DNA of 64,000 nt from Corythucha ciliata (taxonomy: Eukaryota > Arthropoda > Insecta > Hemiptera > Tingidae), in NCBI GenBank assembly GCA_038030265.1, contig CM075938.1:7231009-7295008 (forward strand), in the 5' to 3' direction. This document shows, one piece after another, positions 13,001-22,256 of this stretch. Every line of letters starts with the position of its first letter. Position 1 is the first letter of the stretch. A model generated the notes under the pieces. It did no database searches, was not told where the DNA came from, and saw only the letters and a list, made by a program, of their open reading frames with translations. Made by a program: the position numbers and the translations under genes.

Positions 13001-16000
13001 TTAGAAAGCACTGACCACCGGGGTGACTTTGACCAAAATTTGGTTCTCGAGTCGATCGGACGAGCCGTGTTGCCGCCGTTTCGTCTTGGGATGGCTCATT
13101 TTGGCTTCACTAGACCTTGAGCACAAAGTCTCCTTGTCCATGGACCTGGGAGCACCTGGACCAACCCACGCGGCGCAGATTATCTCCGAAATGATTCTTC
13201 TCGTTCCTTGTCCCATTGACGCATTTCTTTTGTTTGTTTTTTTTTTAAGGTTTTACTATCCCCATGGTAAAACAACGAATCAAGCGGAAAGACTCCTGGT
13301 TCAAGAGGCCATTCGAACCGTTTTTCAAACATTACCAAACCAACAAGCGACGATCGAAACCTTTGGAAGTGTGACGATGGTATTTTTGCTTATAAACACC
13401 GTTTACCATCAATCTGTTCAACATCCGATGATTTATGCTTCCCCTCCCCCTACCTTTTTTTTCGAAGGCCTGTGGGTGCCCACTTTACTGGAAAGCGCCG
13501 CTGTTTTTGGCGTGTGGTGGCGAAAAATTAGGATACGTAGAGCTCGATATGGTTTTAGATTTCTGGAGGGAGTAAGTATTTTGTCTGCTCATTCTTCTTA
13601 CTGTAAATCTTTTAATGCGATTTCATTCGTTTTCAGTTTATGCAACAATTTCCACGATGGGGCGTCAAGATTTATCAAAATTTTAACTCGAGGTCAGGCG
13701 AGAAAGTATCTACTTCCGGAAGACTTTATGAGTCTCGTGCAAGATGTCGTTGACACACATCCGGGGTTGATATTCTTGAAAGAGGCTATAGAGTTTCATT
13801 CACGATACGTTCATACGGTAAGTTTAACGATTTCTCCACCCTGGTAGTGGCTTTAATTATTGATTTTACAGGTGATCTCGAGGATTTACTATTCGGTGAA
13901 TAGTTCGTGGAGTGGTAGGATTACACTGCCTGAACTGCGACGGAGCAATTTGCTCGATGTGATAGCGTCTCTTGAAAAAGAAGAGGACATTAATCAAGTG
14001 ACTCAGTATTTCAGCTACGAGCATTTCTACGTGATATACTGTAAATTTTGGGAGCTTGACAGAGATCACGATTTGTTCATTGATAAACACGATTTGGCTC
14101 GGCATAGCGATCACGGTAAGACTATTAGAAAATCAGGAATTTATAGTTATACAAAAATAATTCGTTTCTGCCTTTTTTTCAGCTCTTTCCTCGCGTCTGA
14201 TAGACAGGATATTCTCCGGGGCTGTCACTCGGGGTAAACAGAAGAATCAGGACCCGTCAATGACGAACAAAATGTCCTACGTAGAATTCGTCTGGTTTCT
14301 ACTCGCTGAAGAGGACAAGTCCCATCCGCGTGCCATCGAGTATTGGTTCAGGTGTATGGATTTGGACGGCGATGGTTATCTGTCGATGTACGAACTCGAA
14401 TACTTTTATGATGAACAACTCGAGAGAATGGAAGCCATCGGCATTGATTGCCTGCCCTTTGAAGACTGTCTGTGCCAGGTGAGTTCAACCCTCAATCGCC
14501 CCACCCTTCCCCGTTCACCATACAGAATCCGGTTGATCATTGATTCTTTCTGACGTAGATGCTTGACATGATTAGACCGGACATCCCAGGGAAAATTTCG
14601 TTGAATGATTTGAAGCGATGCAAAATGACTCCCATATTCTTTGACACTTTCTTCAATCTTGAGAAATACCTGGACCATGAGCAAAGAGATCCTTTCGCCT
14701 CGCAACGGGATCACGAAAATGATGTAAGTACAAATTCTTGGGGGGGGGGGGGGTTCGTCAACACGAAATTATTGTTTGATGACCTTGTATTTGCTTCGTC
14801 TTAGCAAATCGATGACGTTCAGGTAAAATTGGTGATTATTCTTTCTATTATATGTAGTATAAACTTTCAATTTTTTGACTGTGTACATTTCTAACAATAT
14901 CGATTCGTTTTTGTTCTCAAAGATGTCTGACTGGGATCGCTATGCAGCTGAAGAGTACGAACTGCTGGTAGCTGAAGAAGGAGGCAACGATGCTCAGGAT
15001 CACCTGTAAGTCTTTTATTCTATTTGAATTAATTAAAAAAAAAACTTACGAAACCAGGAATTTGCCAACTGTCTTCTTATTTGCACGTTTTTTTCCTCAC
15101 TATTGTCGAAATAACGTATTCTAGGCTTTCAAGACTTTTTCAAATTTGCTCTGATTAACGTTTAACGTACAAGTAAAATCTTTCATTAAAAAAATGTATT
15201 TTCTCAACTTACAGAGAGGTTGAAGATGAAATATAGCCCTTGTAAGTCTTAAAAATTCGTTGTAAGTACTTCTAATAACTACAGAACTGTTCGTGATAGC
15301 TGTTGTTTTGGTTTAATTTTTGCATGCTTCTTTTGTTGGCACAACATTTTTCTTTTGTTTCAAATTTTTTTTCCGTTTTTGACGCTTTTCGCCCTCCCCC
15401 CTCCCACCTTTCACCAACCATAAACAGAGAGCTGTACGTCTGGTGAAAATATCAATTTTTCCCCCCTTGCCCCCCCCCTAAATTGGCTGGTGACCCACTA
15501 GGCTGTGTTTTATGTTCAAATTGTCTGTTTGTCCTTGTTTCTTGTTGCGGACTCTATACGAAAATCCAAATTGTTTCGACCTGTCGCGTAATAAACAGTG
15601 CACGTTGGTTGGTTAGCCAAAGCTGACGGGTCCAGTGTTGCCAGATGGTCGTGAGATCTCCTTGAAATTATGACATTTCCCGTGAAATTATGGCTCGTAA
15701 CAATAACTGTGATATTATTATTTAAAGTCGTTCGTTTTAGCCTTGTGGATAAAGTTCTTTGTGGTTGGAGCTTCGCTTAAGTTCTCCCCCTAGAGCAAAA
15801 CTCTGTTTCAACGCCTGGGGACACAAACTGGGGGCTGGGGGCTTGGCCAAAGTGCCAAATTAATGTCTGCCAGGTCCGAGGAATAGAATAGGCTGATGGT
15901 CTGACTGCAGTGCAGAGCTGTGGAGAGAATATTCAGGCCCAGGGGCGGAACTCAAAGGGATCCTTGCGCGGACCCCCCCACTCCCCTCGCAATCACAATA

Positions 16001-19000
16001 CTCTTTTAGTATTTTGCTTAAGTGTCAAATATTTTCAACACCGTTAATGAATATTGATTTTCCTATTCTCTTCCCTCTTCTCTTATCTATTTTTTTTATC
16101 CTGAGCTCTGGGCTCATTATTTTTCCTTTATTTCCATTATTTTTCTTTTATTTTCCAATGATTTATTCATTATATTTCCGAAATCTGTGCTCCAAAGAAA
16201 GAAGACCAGGCCGGCGAGAAACAGACCAAGTGCTCCCCCCCCCCCCGTTCATTCTAGATACGCCCGTATCAAAACACAATAAAGCTCCAACCACAGCAAA
16301 AGTCCACCCGCAGCCAAGGTCAAACCACAGCAAAGGTTGAATCCTTGCAAAGCTCCAACTACAAAATGATGTAAACCGCAGTTATTACCTCCAACCGCGG
16401 TAACTTCCTGACACAGGTAAAGCTCAACCACGATGAAGGTTAAACAACAGCAAATGTCAAAGCCTAGCAATGCTGTGGTTGGACCCTTGTTGTGGTTTGA
16501 CCATTGCTGTGGTTGAACCTGTGCTGGGGTTGGACCGTGACTGCGTTCGGACCCCTTTCATGTGGTTGAACAATTGGTGTGAATTGCCCCTTGCTGTGGT
16601 TGGACCGTTGGTGAGGTCGGACATTTGCTGTGGTTGGACAATTGGTGTGATTTTACCTTTGCTGTGGTTTAACCTTTGCTGTGGTTCGACCATTGCTGTG
16701 GTTGTACATATGCTTTAGTTAGACCTTGGCTGTTCCAACCACAGCAAAGTTCTAACCACAGCCATGCTGCAACCACGCCCAAGGTCCAACCACAGCAAAG
16801 CAAAGGTCCAACCACTGCAAACGTCCAATCACAGCATCCATGGTCAAACCACAGTAAATGTCAAAATCACATCAATAGTTCAACCACAGCGAATGTCCAA
16901 CCACAGCAATGCTCCAACCACAGCAAACGTCCAACCACAGCACCAATGCTCCAACCACGGCCAAGGTCCAACCACGGCAAATGTCCAACCACAGCAATGC
17001 TCCAACCACAGCAAAAGTCCAACCACATCACCAATGCTCCAACCACGGCCAAGGTCCAACCACGCCAAATGTCCAACCACAGCAATAGTCCAACCACAGC
17101 AAAGGTTCAACCTCAGAAAAGGTCCAACAGCAATGGTCCAACCACAGAAAAAGTCCAACCACAGCACCAATGCTCCAACCACGGCCAAGGTCCAACCACG
17201 GCAAATGTCCAACCACAGCAATGCTCCAACCACAGCAAACGTCCAACCACAGAAAAAGTCCAACCACAGCACCAATGCTCCAACCACGGCCAAGGTCCAA
17301 CCACGGCAAATGTCCAACCACAGCAATAGTCCAACCACAGAAAAGGTCCAACAGCAATGGTCCAACCACAGAAAAAGTCCAACCACATCACCAATGCTCC
17401 AACCACGGCCAAGGTCCAACCACGCCAAATGTCCAACCACAGCAATGCTCCAACCACAGCAAACGTCCAACCACAGCAAAGGTACAACCTCAGAAAAGGT
17501 CCAACAGCAATGGTCCAACCACAGAAAAATCCAACCACATCACCAATGCTCCAACCACGGCCAAGGTCCAACCACGCCAAATGTCCAACCACAGCAAAGG
17601 TTCAACCTCAGAAAAGGTCCAACAGCAATGGTCCAACCACAGAAAAAGTCCAACCACAGCACCAATGCTCCAACCACGGCCAAGGTCCAACCACGGCAAA
17701 TGTCCAACCACAGCAATGCTCCAATTACATCAAACGTCCAACCACAGCAAAGGTTCAAACTCAGAAAAGGTCCAACAGTAATGGTCCAACCACAGAAAAA
17801 GTCCAACCACAGCACCAATGCTCCAAACACGGCCAAGGTCCAACCACGGCAAATGTCCAACCACAGCAATAGTCCAACCACAACAATGGTCCAACCACAG
17901 CAAATCTCCAACCACAGCAATGCTTCAACCACAGCAATGCTCAAACCACAGCAATTGTCCAACCACAGCAAATGTCCAATCACAGCAATGGTTCAACCTC
18001 AAAAGGTCCAAGCACAGCTGTGGTCCAACCACAGCAATGGTCGAACCACAGCTATGGTTCAACCACAAATAAGTTCCAACCTTGGCAGTGCTCCAACCAC
18101 ATTAGATCAACATCAGTAAAGCTTTCCTTTTTTCTCTCTTTTATTCCTTTTCCTGGATTTTAATATATCGGGGCCCCGAAGGAAAGTCGTGCCCGGGGTT
18201 AACGGACCAAGTGACCCCGCCCCGCCTCTCTTCTCTCCCTACGGCCTAGGTCTGAAGGAAGCTCTAACCACAAAAATCACCAACCACACAAAAAAAAAAA
18301 AAAAACACCCTTCAACAGAAAATGCGTTAGAAAAGTCAGAAACACGGTTGTGCTGTAACCAAGCTTTGAAATTATAGCCTCAGAATCGCGCAGTTTGACA
18401 TAAAGAACCTGAAAGTGACCGCAGGCACGAAACAAGACGCCTGACCCTAGAAAGAGGTGGTTTTAACTCAACAATTTTCTATTTTTTGTTATTTAGTCTG
18501 TTCGATGAGCAGGACAAATCAGACAACATTTTAAAACCTGAGTGAAATTATGGTATTTTCGTGTACCCTCCGCTGGTAGGATGGTATCGAGATACTTATA
18601 CCATAATTATGGTACGTCTGGCAACGCTGGGTGGCTCATGCCTAGTTATGAGGCTGAGGGTGTGATTTATGTTTTTTCGTTGACTGTACCTACTGAATTC
18701 GCGTACCTCCACGAGAACCATACTCAAGTGGAAAGAACTCCTTAGTATTTCTGTCACATCGCTAAGCTGCCACGTGTTTTGTGAAATGACTGCTTTATCA
18801 CAACATCGTCGTTTTAAGTCACGATTTTTTTTTTGTCATCCCCAAGAAGCTTATAAAATGACTGCGTACATTGCCTGAAATTCGCTTTAGCTAGCCACTC
18901 TCGTTCTCAAGAGGGCGGCGCATTCGAGGGGGGAAAAAAAAACTCAACAACTACACACGTTGCTTTTCTTTCTTCAGAATCTACGACTGTCATTCAGACG

Positions 19001-19164
19001 AAGATGTACTATCACCCAATTTAGACGAGATGCTCGGTGGAAAAACGTACGTGAATAACAACAGCAAGTTGATGTGGCATCAGCCCAACGTAACCGTTAC
19101 AGCGTACGATGATGACGACGATGACGATTCGGAAGACTACGCTGACAGCGATAGTCCTATGTAA
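6937..19164 (+). CDS. PPP2R3: Protein phosphatase 2A regulatory subunit B'' (PPP2R3 / PR72 family), multi-exon gene
   Basis: The product should bind the PP2A scaffold-catalytic dimer and direct substrate choice in a calcium-sensitive way. Exons in order: 6937-7014, 7531-7631, 13250-13379, 13468-13571, 13637-13817, 13872-14115, 14183-14478, 14559-14723, 14805-14822, 14923-15005, 18978-19164. All junctions are GT/AG and phases agree throughout, giving about 528 codons, close to the 529 residues of human PR72. Family hallmarks are the PRFYYP segment, CGCPLYWK, a [10 protein letters not shown] block, [18 protein letters not shown] and [15 protein letters not shown]. Two canonical EF-hand loops are visible: [12 protein letters not shown] in exon 6 and [12 protein letters not shown] in exon 7. 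The C-terminus is a run of Asp/Glu and Ser. The first exon listed may not be the true first; the N-terminus of this family is variable. Family assignment is secure; the PPP2R3A, B or C orthologue is not resolved. Confidence 0.9.
7531..7631 (+). CDS. PPP2R3: PPP2R3-like exon ending in the PR of PRFYYP
   Basis: A strong polypyrimidine tract and CAG precede 7531; the donor is AG/GTAAGAA. The exon ends two bases into an Arg codon that is completed by the first base at 13250, giving [11 protein letters not shown] across the junction. This motif is diagnostic for B'' subunits, so the two exons are directly joined over a 5.6-kb intron. Confidence 0.85.
7632..8519. other. Intron sequence without recognised elements
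   Basis: Start of the large PPP2R3-like intron. It is AT-rich, with a poly-C run near 8035 and no exon, RNA gene or named repeat that I can support. Confidence 0.5.
8520..9090 (+). repeat. Intronic word family C array
   Basis: GCGAAATTGCAAGTTTC units with the family's GC-rich punctuation near 8650 and 8880, as in the 2.0-3.6 kb block. Confidence 0.7.
9330..10060. repeat. Mixed array: family A words, then family C words in reverse orientation
   Basis: GGCTAAAATTGCGAAAA words occur at 9340-9400. A poly-C run follows near 9450, then reversed family C words such as GACCCGAAATTTG and GCAATTTCGTGGATATT to about 10,060. Punctuation copies (GGCTAGCCTGCGGGTTCCGC near 9880) are reversed as well. Confidence 0.65.
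10336..10371. repeat. Short perfect hairpin next to a hAT-like terminus
   Basis: GATCTACAG-TTTTA-CTGTAGATC forms a 9-bp stem with a 5-nt loop. It is followed directly by TCTGGCAACCCTG, whose reverse complement (CAGGGTTGCCAGA) resembles a hAT-type end. The partner end was not found. Confidence 0.5.
10410..11790 (+). repeat. Intronic word family B array
   Basis: Roughly 40 diverged units of GTCAGTTTAGCCATTTTNAGG with GCGCGAATG linkers, the same family as at 1-830. It lies in the PPP2R3-like 5.6-kb intron. Confidence 0.75.
11830..12340 (-). repeat. Family A array, reverse orientation
   Basis: Units read GAATTAGCGCTTTTTCTCAA then TTTTAGCCGC on the + strand, the complement of the forward word. 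A poly-C run interrupts it near 11,985. Confidence 0.75.
12703..12899. mobile_element. 197-bp MITE with TA target duplication
   Basis: The ends ATGGTGCTATTACACGTGAG and, reversed, ATGGTGCTCTTACACGTGAG form ~40-bp imperfect terminal inverted repeats that continue into CTCAAGAGTTGAAC / CTCGAGAATTGAAC. TA flanks both sides (12701-12702 and 12900-12901). There is no coding capacity. The TA duplication suggests Tc1/mariner-type mobilisation. Confidence 0.8.
12902..13249. other. End of the PPP2R3-like 5.6-kb intron
   Basis: No repeat is recognised. It ends in a T-rich tract and AAG/G acceptor at 13249. A long open frame runs through it into the next exon, but the phase-compatible exon at 7531-7631 shows that this frame is intronic read-through. 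Confidence 0.55.
13250..13379 (+). CDS. PPP2R3: PPP2R3-like exon (FYYPHGK)
   Basis: Acceptor TTTTTTAAG/G, donor ATG/GTATTT. It encodes the start of the conserved B'' core; the 130 bp supply one base of the shared Arg codon plus 43 codons and end in phase 0. Confidence 0.9.
13468..13571 (+). CDS. PPP2R3: PPP2R3-like exon ([13 protein letters not shown])
   Basis: Acceptor CGAAG/G, donor GA/GTAAGT. The reading frame differs from the long open frame crossing this region; only this frame gives the family motif CGCPLYWK and the GGE(K/R) turn. It ends in phase 2. Confidence 0.92.
13637..13817 (+). CDS. PPP2R3: PPP2R3-like exon ([10 protein letters not shown] block)
   Basis: Acceptor TTTTCAG, donor ACG/GTAAGT. 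It encodes [14 protein letters not shown] and the highly conserved [18 protein letters not shown], ending EFHSRYVHT, in close agreement with vertebrate B'' subunits. Confidence 0.95.
13872..14115 (+). CDS. PPP2R3: PPP2R3-like exon (first EF-hand)
   Basis: Acceptor TTTTACAG, donor CACG/GTAAG. It contains [18 protein letters not shown] followed by an EF-hand loop with Asp at positions 1, 3 and 5 and Asp at 12. It ends in phase 1. Confidence 0.95.
14183..14478 (+). CDS. PPP2R3: PPP2R3-like exon (second EF-hand)
   Basis: Acceptor TTTTTTCAG, donor CAG/GTGAGT. It encodes the IFSGAVTRG segment, [27 protein letters not shown] and YELEYFY. The loop [12 protein letters not shown] fits the EF-hand consensus with Glu at position 12. 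Confidence 0.95.
14559..14723 (+). CDS. PPP2R3: PPP2R3-like exon ([13 protein letters not shown])
   Basis: Acceptor GACGTAG, donor GAT/GTAAGT, 55 whole codons. It encodes MLDMIRPD, the LKRCK segment and [15 protein letters not shown], all conserved in B'' subunits. Confidence 0.95.
14805..14822 (+). CDS. PPP2R3: 18-nt microexon (QIDDVQ)
   Basis: CAAATCGATGACGTTCAG lies between CTTAG and GTAAAA. It is exactly six codons in phase 0, so inclusion or skipping leaves the frame intact. It falls in the variable acidic linker between HEND and SDWDRY. Confidence 0.65.
14923..15005 (+). CDS. PPP2R3: PPP2R3-like exon ([18 protein letters not shown])
   Basis: Acceptor CTCAAAG, donor CT/GTAAGT. It encodes the conserved [12 protein letters not shown] segment near the C-terminus and ends in phase 2, which fits both candidate downstream exons. 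Confidence 0.92.
15215..15241 (+). CDS. PPP2R3: 27-nt alternative exon with an in-frame stop
   Basis: It lies between TTACAG and the strong donor GTAAGT. Joined in phase to the exon ending at 15005 it reads LEVEDEI then TAG (15234-15236). Inclusion would replace the 62-residue acidic tail with seven residues, and with the terminal exon still downstream it could trigger mRNA decay. The length is a multiple of three. This is a splice-site inference without transcript support. Confidence 0.45.
15941..16265. mobile_element. Small hAT-like remnant with CAGGGGCGGA-type end
   Basis: CAGGGGCGGAACTC followed by a C-rich run at the left, and a poly-C run then TAGATACGCCCG at the right, resemble the poly-G/C-associated ends of the element at 60,454-62,441. 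The boundaries are approximate and no target duplication was found. Confidence 0.4.
16262..18120. repeat. 17-bp minisatellite (CCAACCACAGCAAATGT) with internal inversion
   Basis: More than 100 copies of a ~17-bp unit, variants of CCAACCACAGCAATGGT. Orientation is forward at 16,262-16,460, reversed (CTGTGGTTGGAC) at about 16,467-16,735, then forward to 18,120. A higher-order motif (CACCAATGCTCCAACCACGG then CCAAGGTCCAACC) recurs about every 90-155 bp from 16,940 to 17,850. Because 17 is not divisible by three and the unit lacks stops, several frames are open on both strands for hundreds of codons. It is non-coding and lies in the PPP2R3-like intron. Confidence 0.92.
18130..18977. other. Last part of the PPP2R3-like intron
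   Basis: Beyond the hAT-like right terminus at 18,629 I recognise no element. Homopolymer A runs occur near 18,290 and 18,940. It ends in the acceptor TTCTTTCTTCAG. Confidence 0.5.
18978..19164 (+). CDS. PPP2R3: PPP2R3-like terminal exon (acidic tail)
   Basis: Acceptor TCTTCAG at 18977. In phase with the exon ending at 15005 it encodes 62 residues finishing in a run of Asp and an [11 protein letters not shown] tail, then TAA (19162-19164). Acidic C-terminal tails also occur in vertebrate PR72/PR130. Confidence 0.82.
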
Positions 19165-20580
19165 AAAAAAAAAAAAAATGTAAGTAAAAGAAGAAGAAAA
19201 AAAAAAACAAAAAAAAAACACGAAGAACCGATGCACGCTTTATGTGAAAGAAAATTATTTTATTGCTTAGAAACATTCGGTTACCTTTCGACTACCTTTT
19301 CCTTCAATACCGAATCCCCAGGTTGAGTGCCAATGAACAAATTTAGCTTGAAAGGCACGTTACTCTTTTCACATATTTTTTTTTTTTTTTTTTTGTTATA
19401 TTTTCTTTTGAGCTATGTCTATAAATAGTTCCTATAACCATGATTTGCTTTCGCACCCGAGAACAAGTTATGTACGTAACCAAAATCGTAATTATTTAAT
19501 AATAAAAAAAATCCATGACTTTAAAGAAGCAAGTCGGTGATCATCCTCCAGCTCACTGTTCATTATAATTATGTATGTTTTAATAATGTGATTATTGGTA
19601 ATCTTTTTATTTACTGTTGTACCTGCCAAACATTGTTATATGTATCCTGATAACAGCAACATTTACATTATAAAACGAAAAAAAAAATAGAGAGCTCAAT
19701 TCCTCTCTTAATCCAATAAGTAACATAGTCTAGTCTTTTGATCAGTTTTTGATTCAATTTAACCTCTTCATCACAGGAATTCAATATTGGCCATGACTAA
19801 TGATTTAATTTAAGTCGTAATAAGTTGTAGAAACGCATTGAAAAATTATAGATTCAACAATTTATCGGTATTGTTTTTTTGTACATAAATTTATGTAATG
19901 AGAACAAGAAATTGTACGTCGGTGACATGTTTTTTTTCTTTTTTTCTGTATCTTATTTATTAACTTTCGTTTTTAATGATGAAAACTGTGTTGTATAGTC
20001 TAATTATCATTACTATTATTATGTATTGTTATTGAGTATTAAGTTTATGTATGTTAGGTAAAAAAGATGTGTAATTTACTTATATTTGTATTGCCCCCCC
20101 CCCTCCTCCCAACGTTTGTTTTCCTACCGCTTTTTACCAGTGAACATCGTTTTGTGGTTTATTTTTACCTTTTCCTTCAACGAGTAAAACTCGAATTATT
20201 TGGAGTTGCCGGGCACGAGAATTTATTGTAAAATTACTTTAATAATACCGTTATCTCTAGGTGCTACTTGTAGGTTCAGCCCAAAGAATAATACGAAGTG
20301 TACAAAAATAATAAAGATTTATATCGAAAAATGTAATACTAATAATATTAATTATTTACTCATAAAAACAAATGTTTTGTATTAATGAATTATTTTTTAA
20401 AGATTAGTGAATTTCGTAACCTTTTTTTTTTTGTCTCAAGTATTTGAAATTTCGTCCCCTTAGACTGAATTTTTATATAAATAAAATGAAGAACAAAAAA
20501 AAAATAATTGATATTAAACTGATGTAATGCGGTTTGCACGAAAATTGAATGAGAGGGGAATTCCAAATAAAACAATAAAT
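19165..20580 (+). other. Probable 3' UTR of the PPP2R3-like gene
   Basis: AT-rich, non-arrayed sequence directly after the stop codon. Candidate poly(A) signals AATAAA are at 19501 and at 20566 and 20574. Beyond 20,600 the composition changes, so the distal pair may mark the transcript end. Confidence 0.5.
20566..20579 (+). terminator. Two AATAAA poly(A) signals
   Basis: AATAAA at 20566-20571 and 20574-20579, followed by sequence unlike the preceding UTR. These are candidate cleavage signals for the + strand gene. Confidence 0.4.
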
Positions 20581-20939
20581 ACCAAGACTCATAAATTGAG
20601 CGTTACGTGGCTCACCTGGTTTCTGATTAGTGATTACTGAACTTACGCAGTACTATACCGGCCATTTTCGGTTTGGTGCATTAGTGAGGACCATTTAGGA
20701 GCCAAAAATAAGCGTTTCGAGCCATTTTTCAGAACTTTAGGGCGTTTTCTGCCAAACTGCCCCCCCTGTGAAGGCGTCATCCCCACCCCCGTCTAAAAAG
20801 TGTCCAAAACTGACCGTTTCGCGTTGTTCTTGGTTTCGGCCAAATTTATCCCCGCCCCACCCTGGGGCAGCAAGGTCCGTGGGACTTCTGGGCTGATGAT
20901 TACGTAGCCGCCGCTCACAGGAAAAATTCGTGCTGTGAG

Positions 20940-22215
20940 ATCAGTTCCCCCCACCCACCCACTCCGGGCCAAGAGAGGCTGCCGGAGCGCCGGATGGATA
21001 TACGGCACTAGATTCAGTCTCTCTCTCTTGCTGTGATGCTTTCGAATGACCGGTGCCTAGGCCGTCGCTGACCTTTAACCGGCACACCGCCCCGTCCGTG
21101 GCCCCGCTGTCACAGCAAGAGGCGGGTCGCTCCCCCTGGTCCCCGTACGTTAGCCACGACTGGTGGCCAGCCAGCCGTGCCCAAGAGAGACCACGCGGAG
21201 GTGGACGTTCTCCAAGACCGGGAGAGTGGCGGGTCGTTCTCCGACCCGACTTACCCGTACCCTTCAATGGTCCCCAGCCCCCTCCGCGCCAACCAAGCGC
21301 GGGAGAAGGACAGGACTAGCGCCGGGTCCGCTGGAGGGCCCTTCACTCCCGATGAAGCAAGTCGTCATAGAATCCGCAGCGGTGCAGCACGTGATCAGCG
21401 GTCTCGTCCTCGCCACCACAAGGGCACAAAGGAGAGTCCCGCCGCTGAAACTTGGCCATGACTTGGCATTGAACGATCCATGACCGGTGAGGATCGAGGA
21501 CGCCGCGTGTTCAGGTATGAACCACGTGGCCGCTGCCAACCATAGCCGCAAGTCGTGCAGGAAGCTGAACAAAAGCCTACCCGTCGTACTGCCAGCCCAG
21601 CGCCTCTGCCATCAGGGCTCCATCACCAAGTCGTCGAAGAGGCGAAGCGCCCCCGGCAATCACCCGCCCCGACACCAAAGGCGCAAGACGGCCCACCCAG
21701 TCCTCTCGACACCTCACTAGCCCCAACGAGTTGGAGATGGCCCGGCGCCTGTGCACCCCGGTGTCGAGCAGGAGATCAGCCGGAGGCATCCCCACCATGA
21801 CCTGAAGGGCGTCTGAACTGACAGTCTTGTACGCCATGACTACCCGGGCCCCATAAACTGTTGCTGCTCATGAAGTTCCCCCTCTATGAAAGGCTCCATC
21901 CTCGCTAGGAGGAGGCGCTCCAGGACCTTGCTCTCGCACGGCAAATAGGCTAATAGGCCGGTAGCTCCCTCGCAAGGCAGGGTCTCGGTCCGCCGACTTC
22001 AAGATGAGCCGCACATTTCGTAACCTTGCTGGGGGAAGTACCCTGAAACCAGAGACACCAGTTGTAAAAAAGGTCCAAGTAGGCTTCCCCAACTGGGTCC
22101 GGCAAATGCCTCAACATATCTCGGGCCGGACCCCAGTCAAGCCGGGAGCCCGACCCACAGCCATCCTATCGATTGCGGCCCGAAGTTTCTCCTCCGAGAA
22201 GCATGCTCCCCGCCG
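20940..22215 (-). pseudogene. R1-like non-LTR retrotransposon remnant lacking the RT core
   Basis: A GC-rich block unlike its surroundings. Reading leftward on the - strand: EEKLRAAIDRMAVGRAPG (RT entry region, near 22,190-22,130), GSYRPISLF (near 21,950), then directly AYKTVSSDALQV and a PPADLLL segment (near 21,835), then LTGHGSF and a CPCG..ETADHVLHRC zinc-binding segment (near 21,470-21,370). The last three are typical of the C-terminal region of R1-clade and related pol proteins. The catalytic RT core that should lie between YRPIS and AYKTVS is missing, and several frameshifts are present. Dead copy. Confidence 0.8.
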
Positions 22216-22220
22216 TTGAC

Positions 22221-22256
22221 GGTTTCTCTCTCTCACTCACTCACTCTCTCTCTCAG
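22221..22256. repeat. (CT)n / (CTCA)n microsatellite
   Basis: CTCTCTCTCACTCACTCACTCTCTCTCTCAG, adjoining the R1-like remnant. Confidence 0.85.

Larger units (their letters stand above)
15633..18629. mobile_element. Candidate hAT-like insertion bounded by CAGTGTTGCCAGA / TCTGGCAACGCTG
   Basis: The inverted termini CAGTGTTGCCAGA (15633) and, reversed, CAGCGTTGCCAGA (ending 18629) bracket about 3.0 kb in the last PPP2R3-like intron, including the minisatellite. The flanking 8-mers (GACGGGTC, GGTGGCTC) match at only 5 of 8 positions, so the target duplication is unproven. The element encodes no transposase. Confidence 0.45.

Noticed and set aside
13023..13249. Long open frame running into the PPP2R3-like exon from upstream
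   Set aside because: A strong acceptor at 13,249 and the phase-matched exon 7,531-7,631 completing PRFYYP show that it is intronic.
16764..18119. 451-codon open frame (Gln/Asn/Ser-rich repeats)
   Set aside because: It is the 17-bp minisatellite read through; equivalent frames are open on the opposite strand too, and the block lies in an intron.
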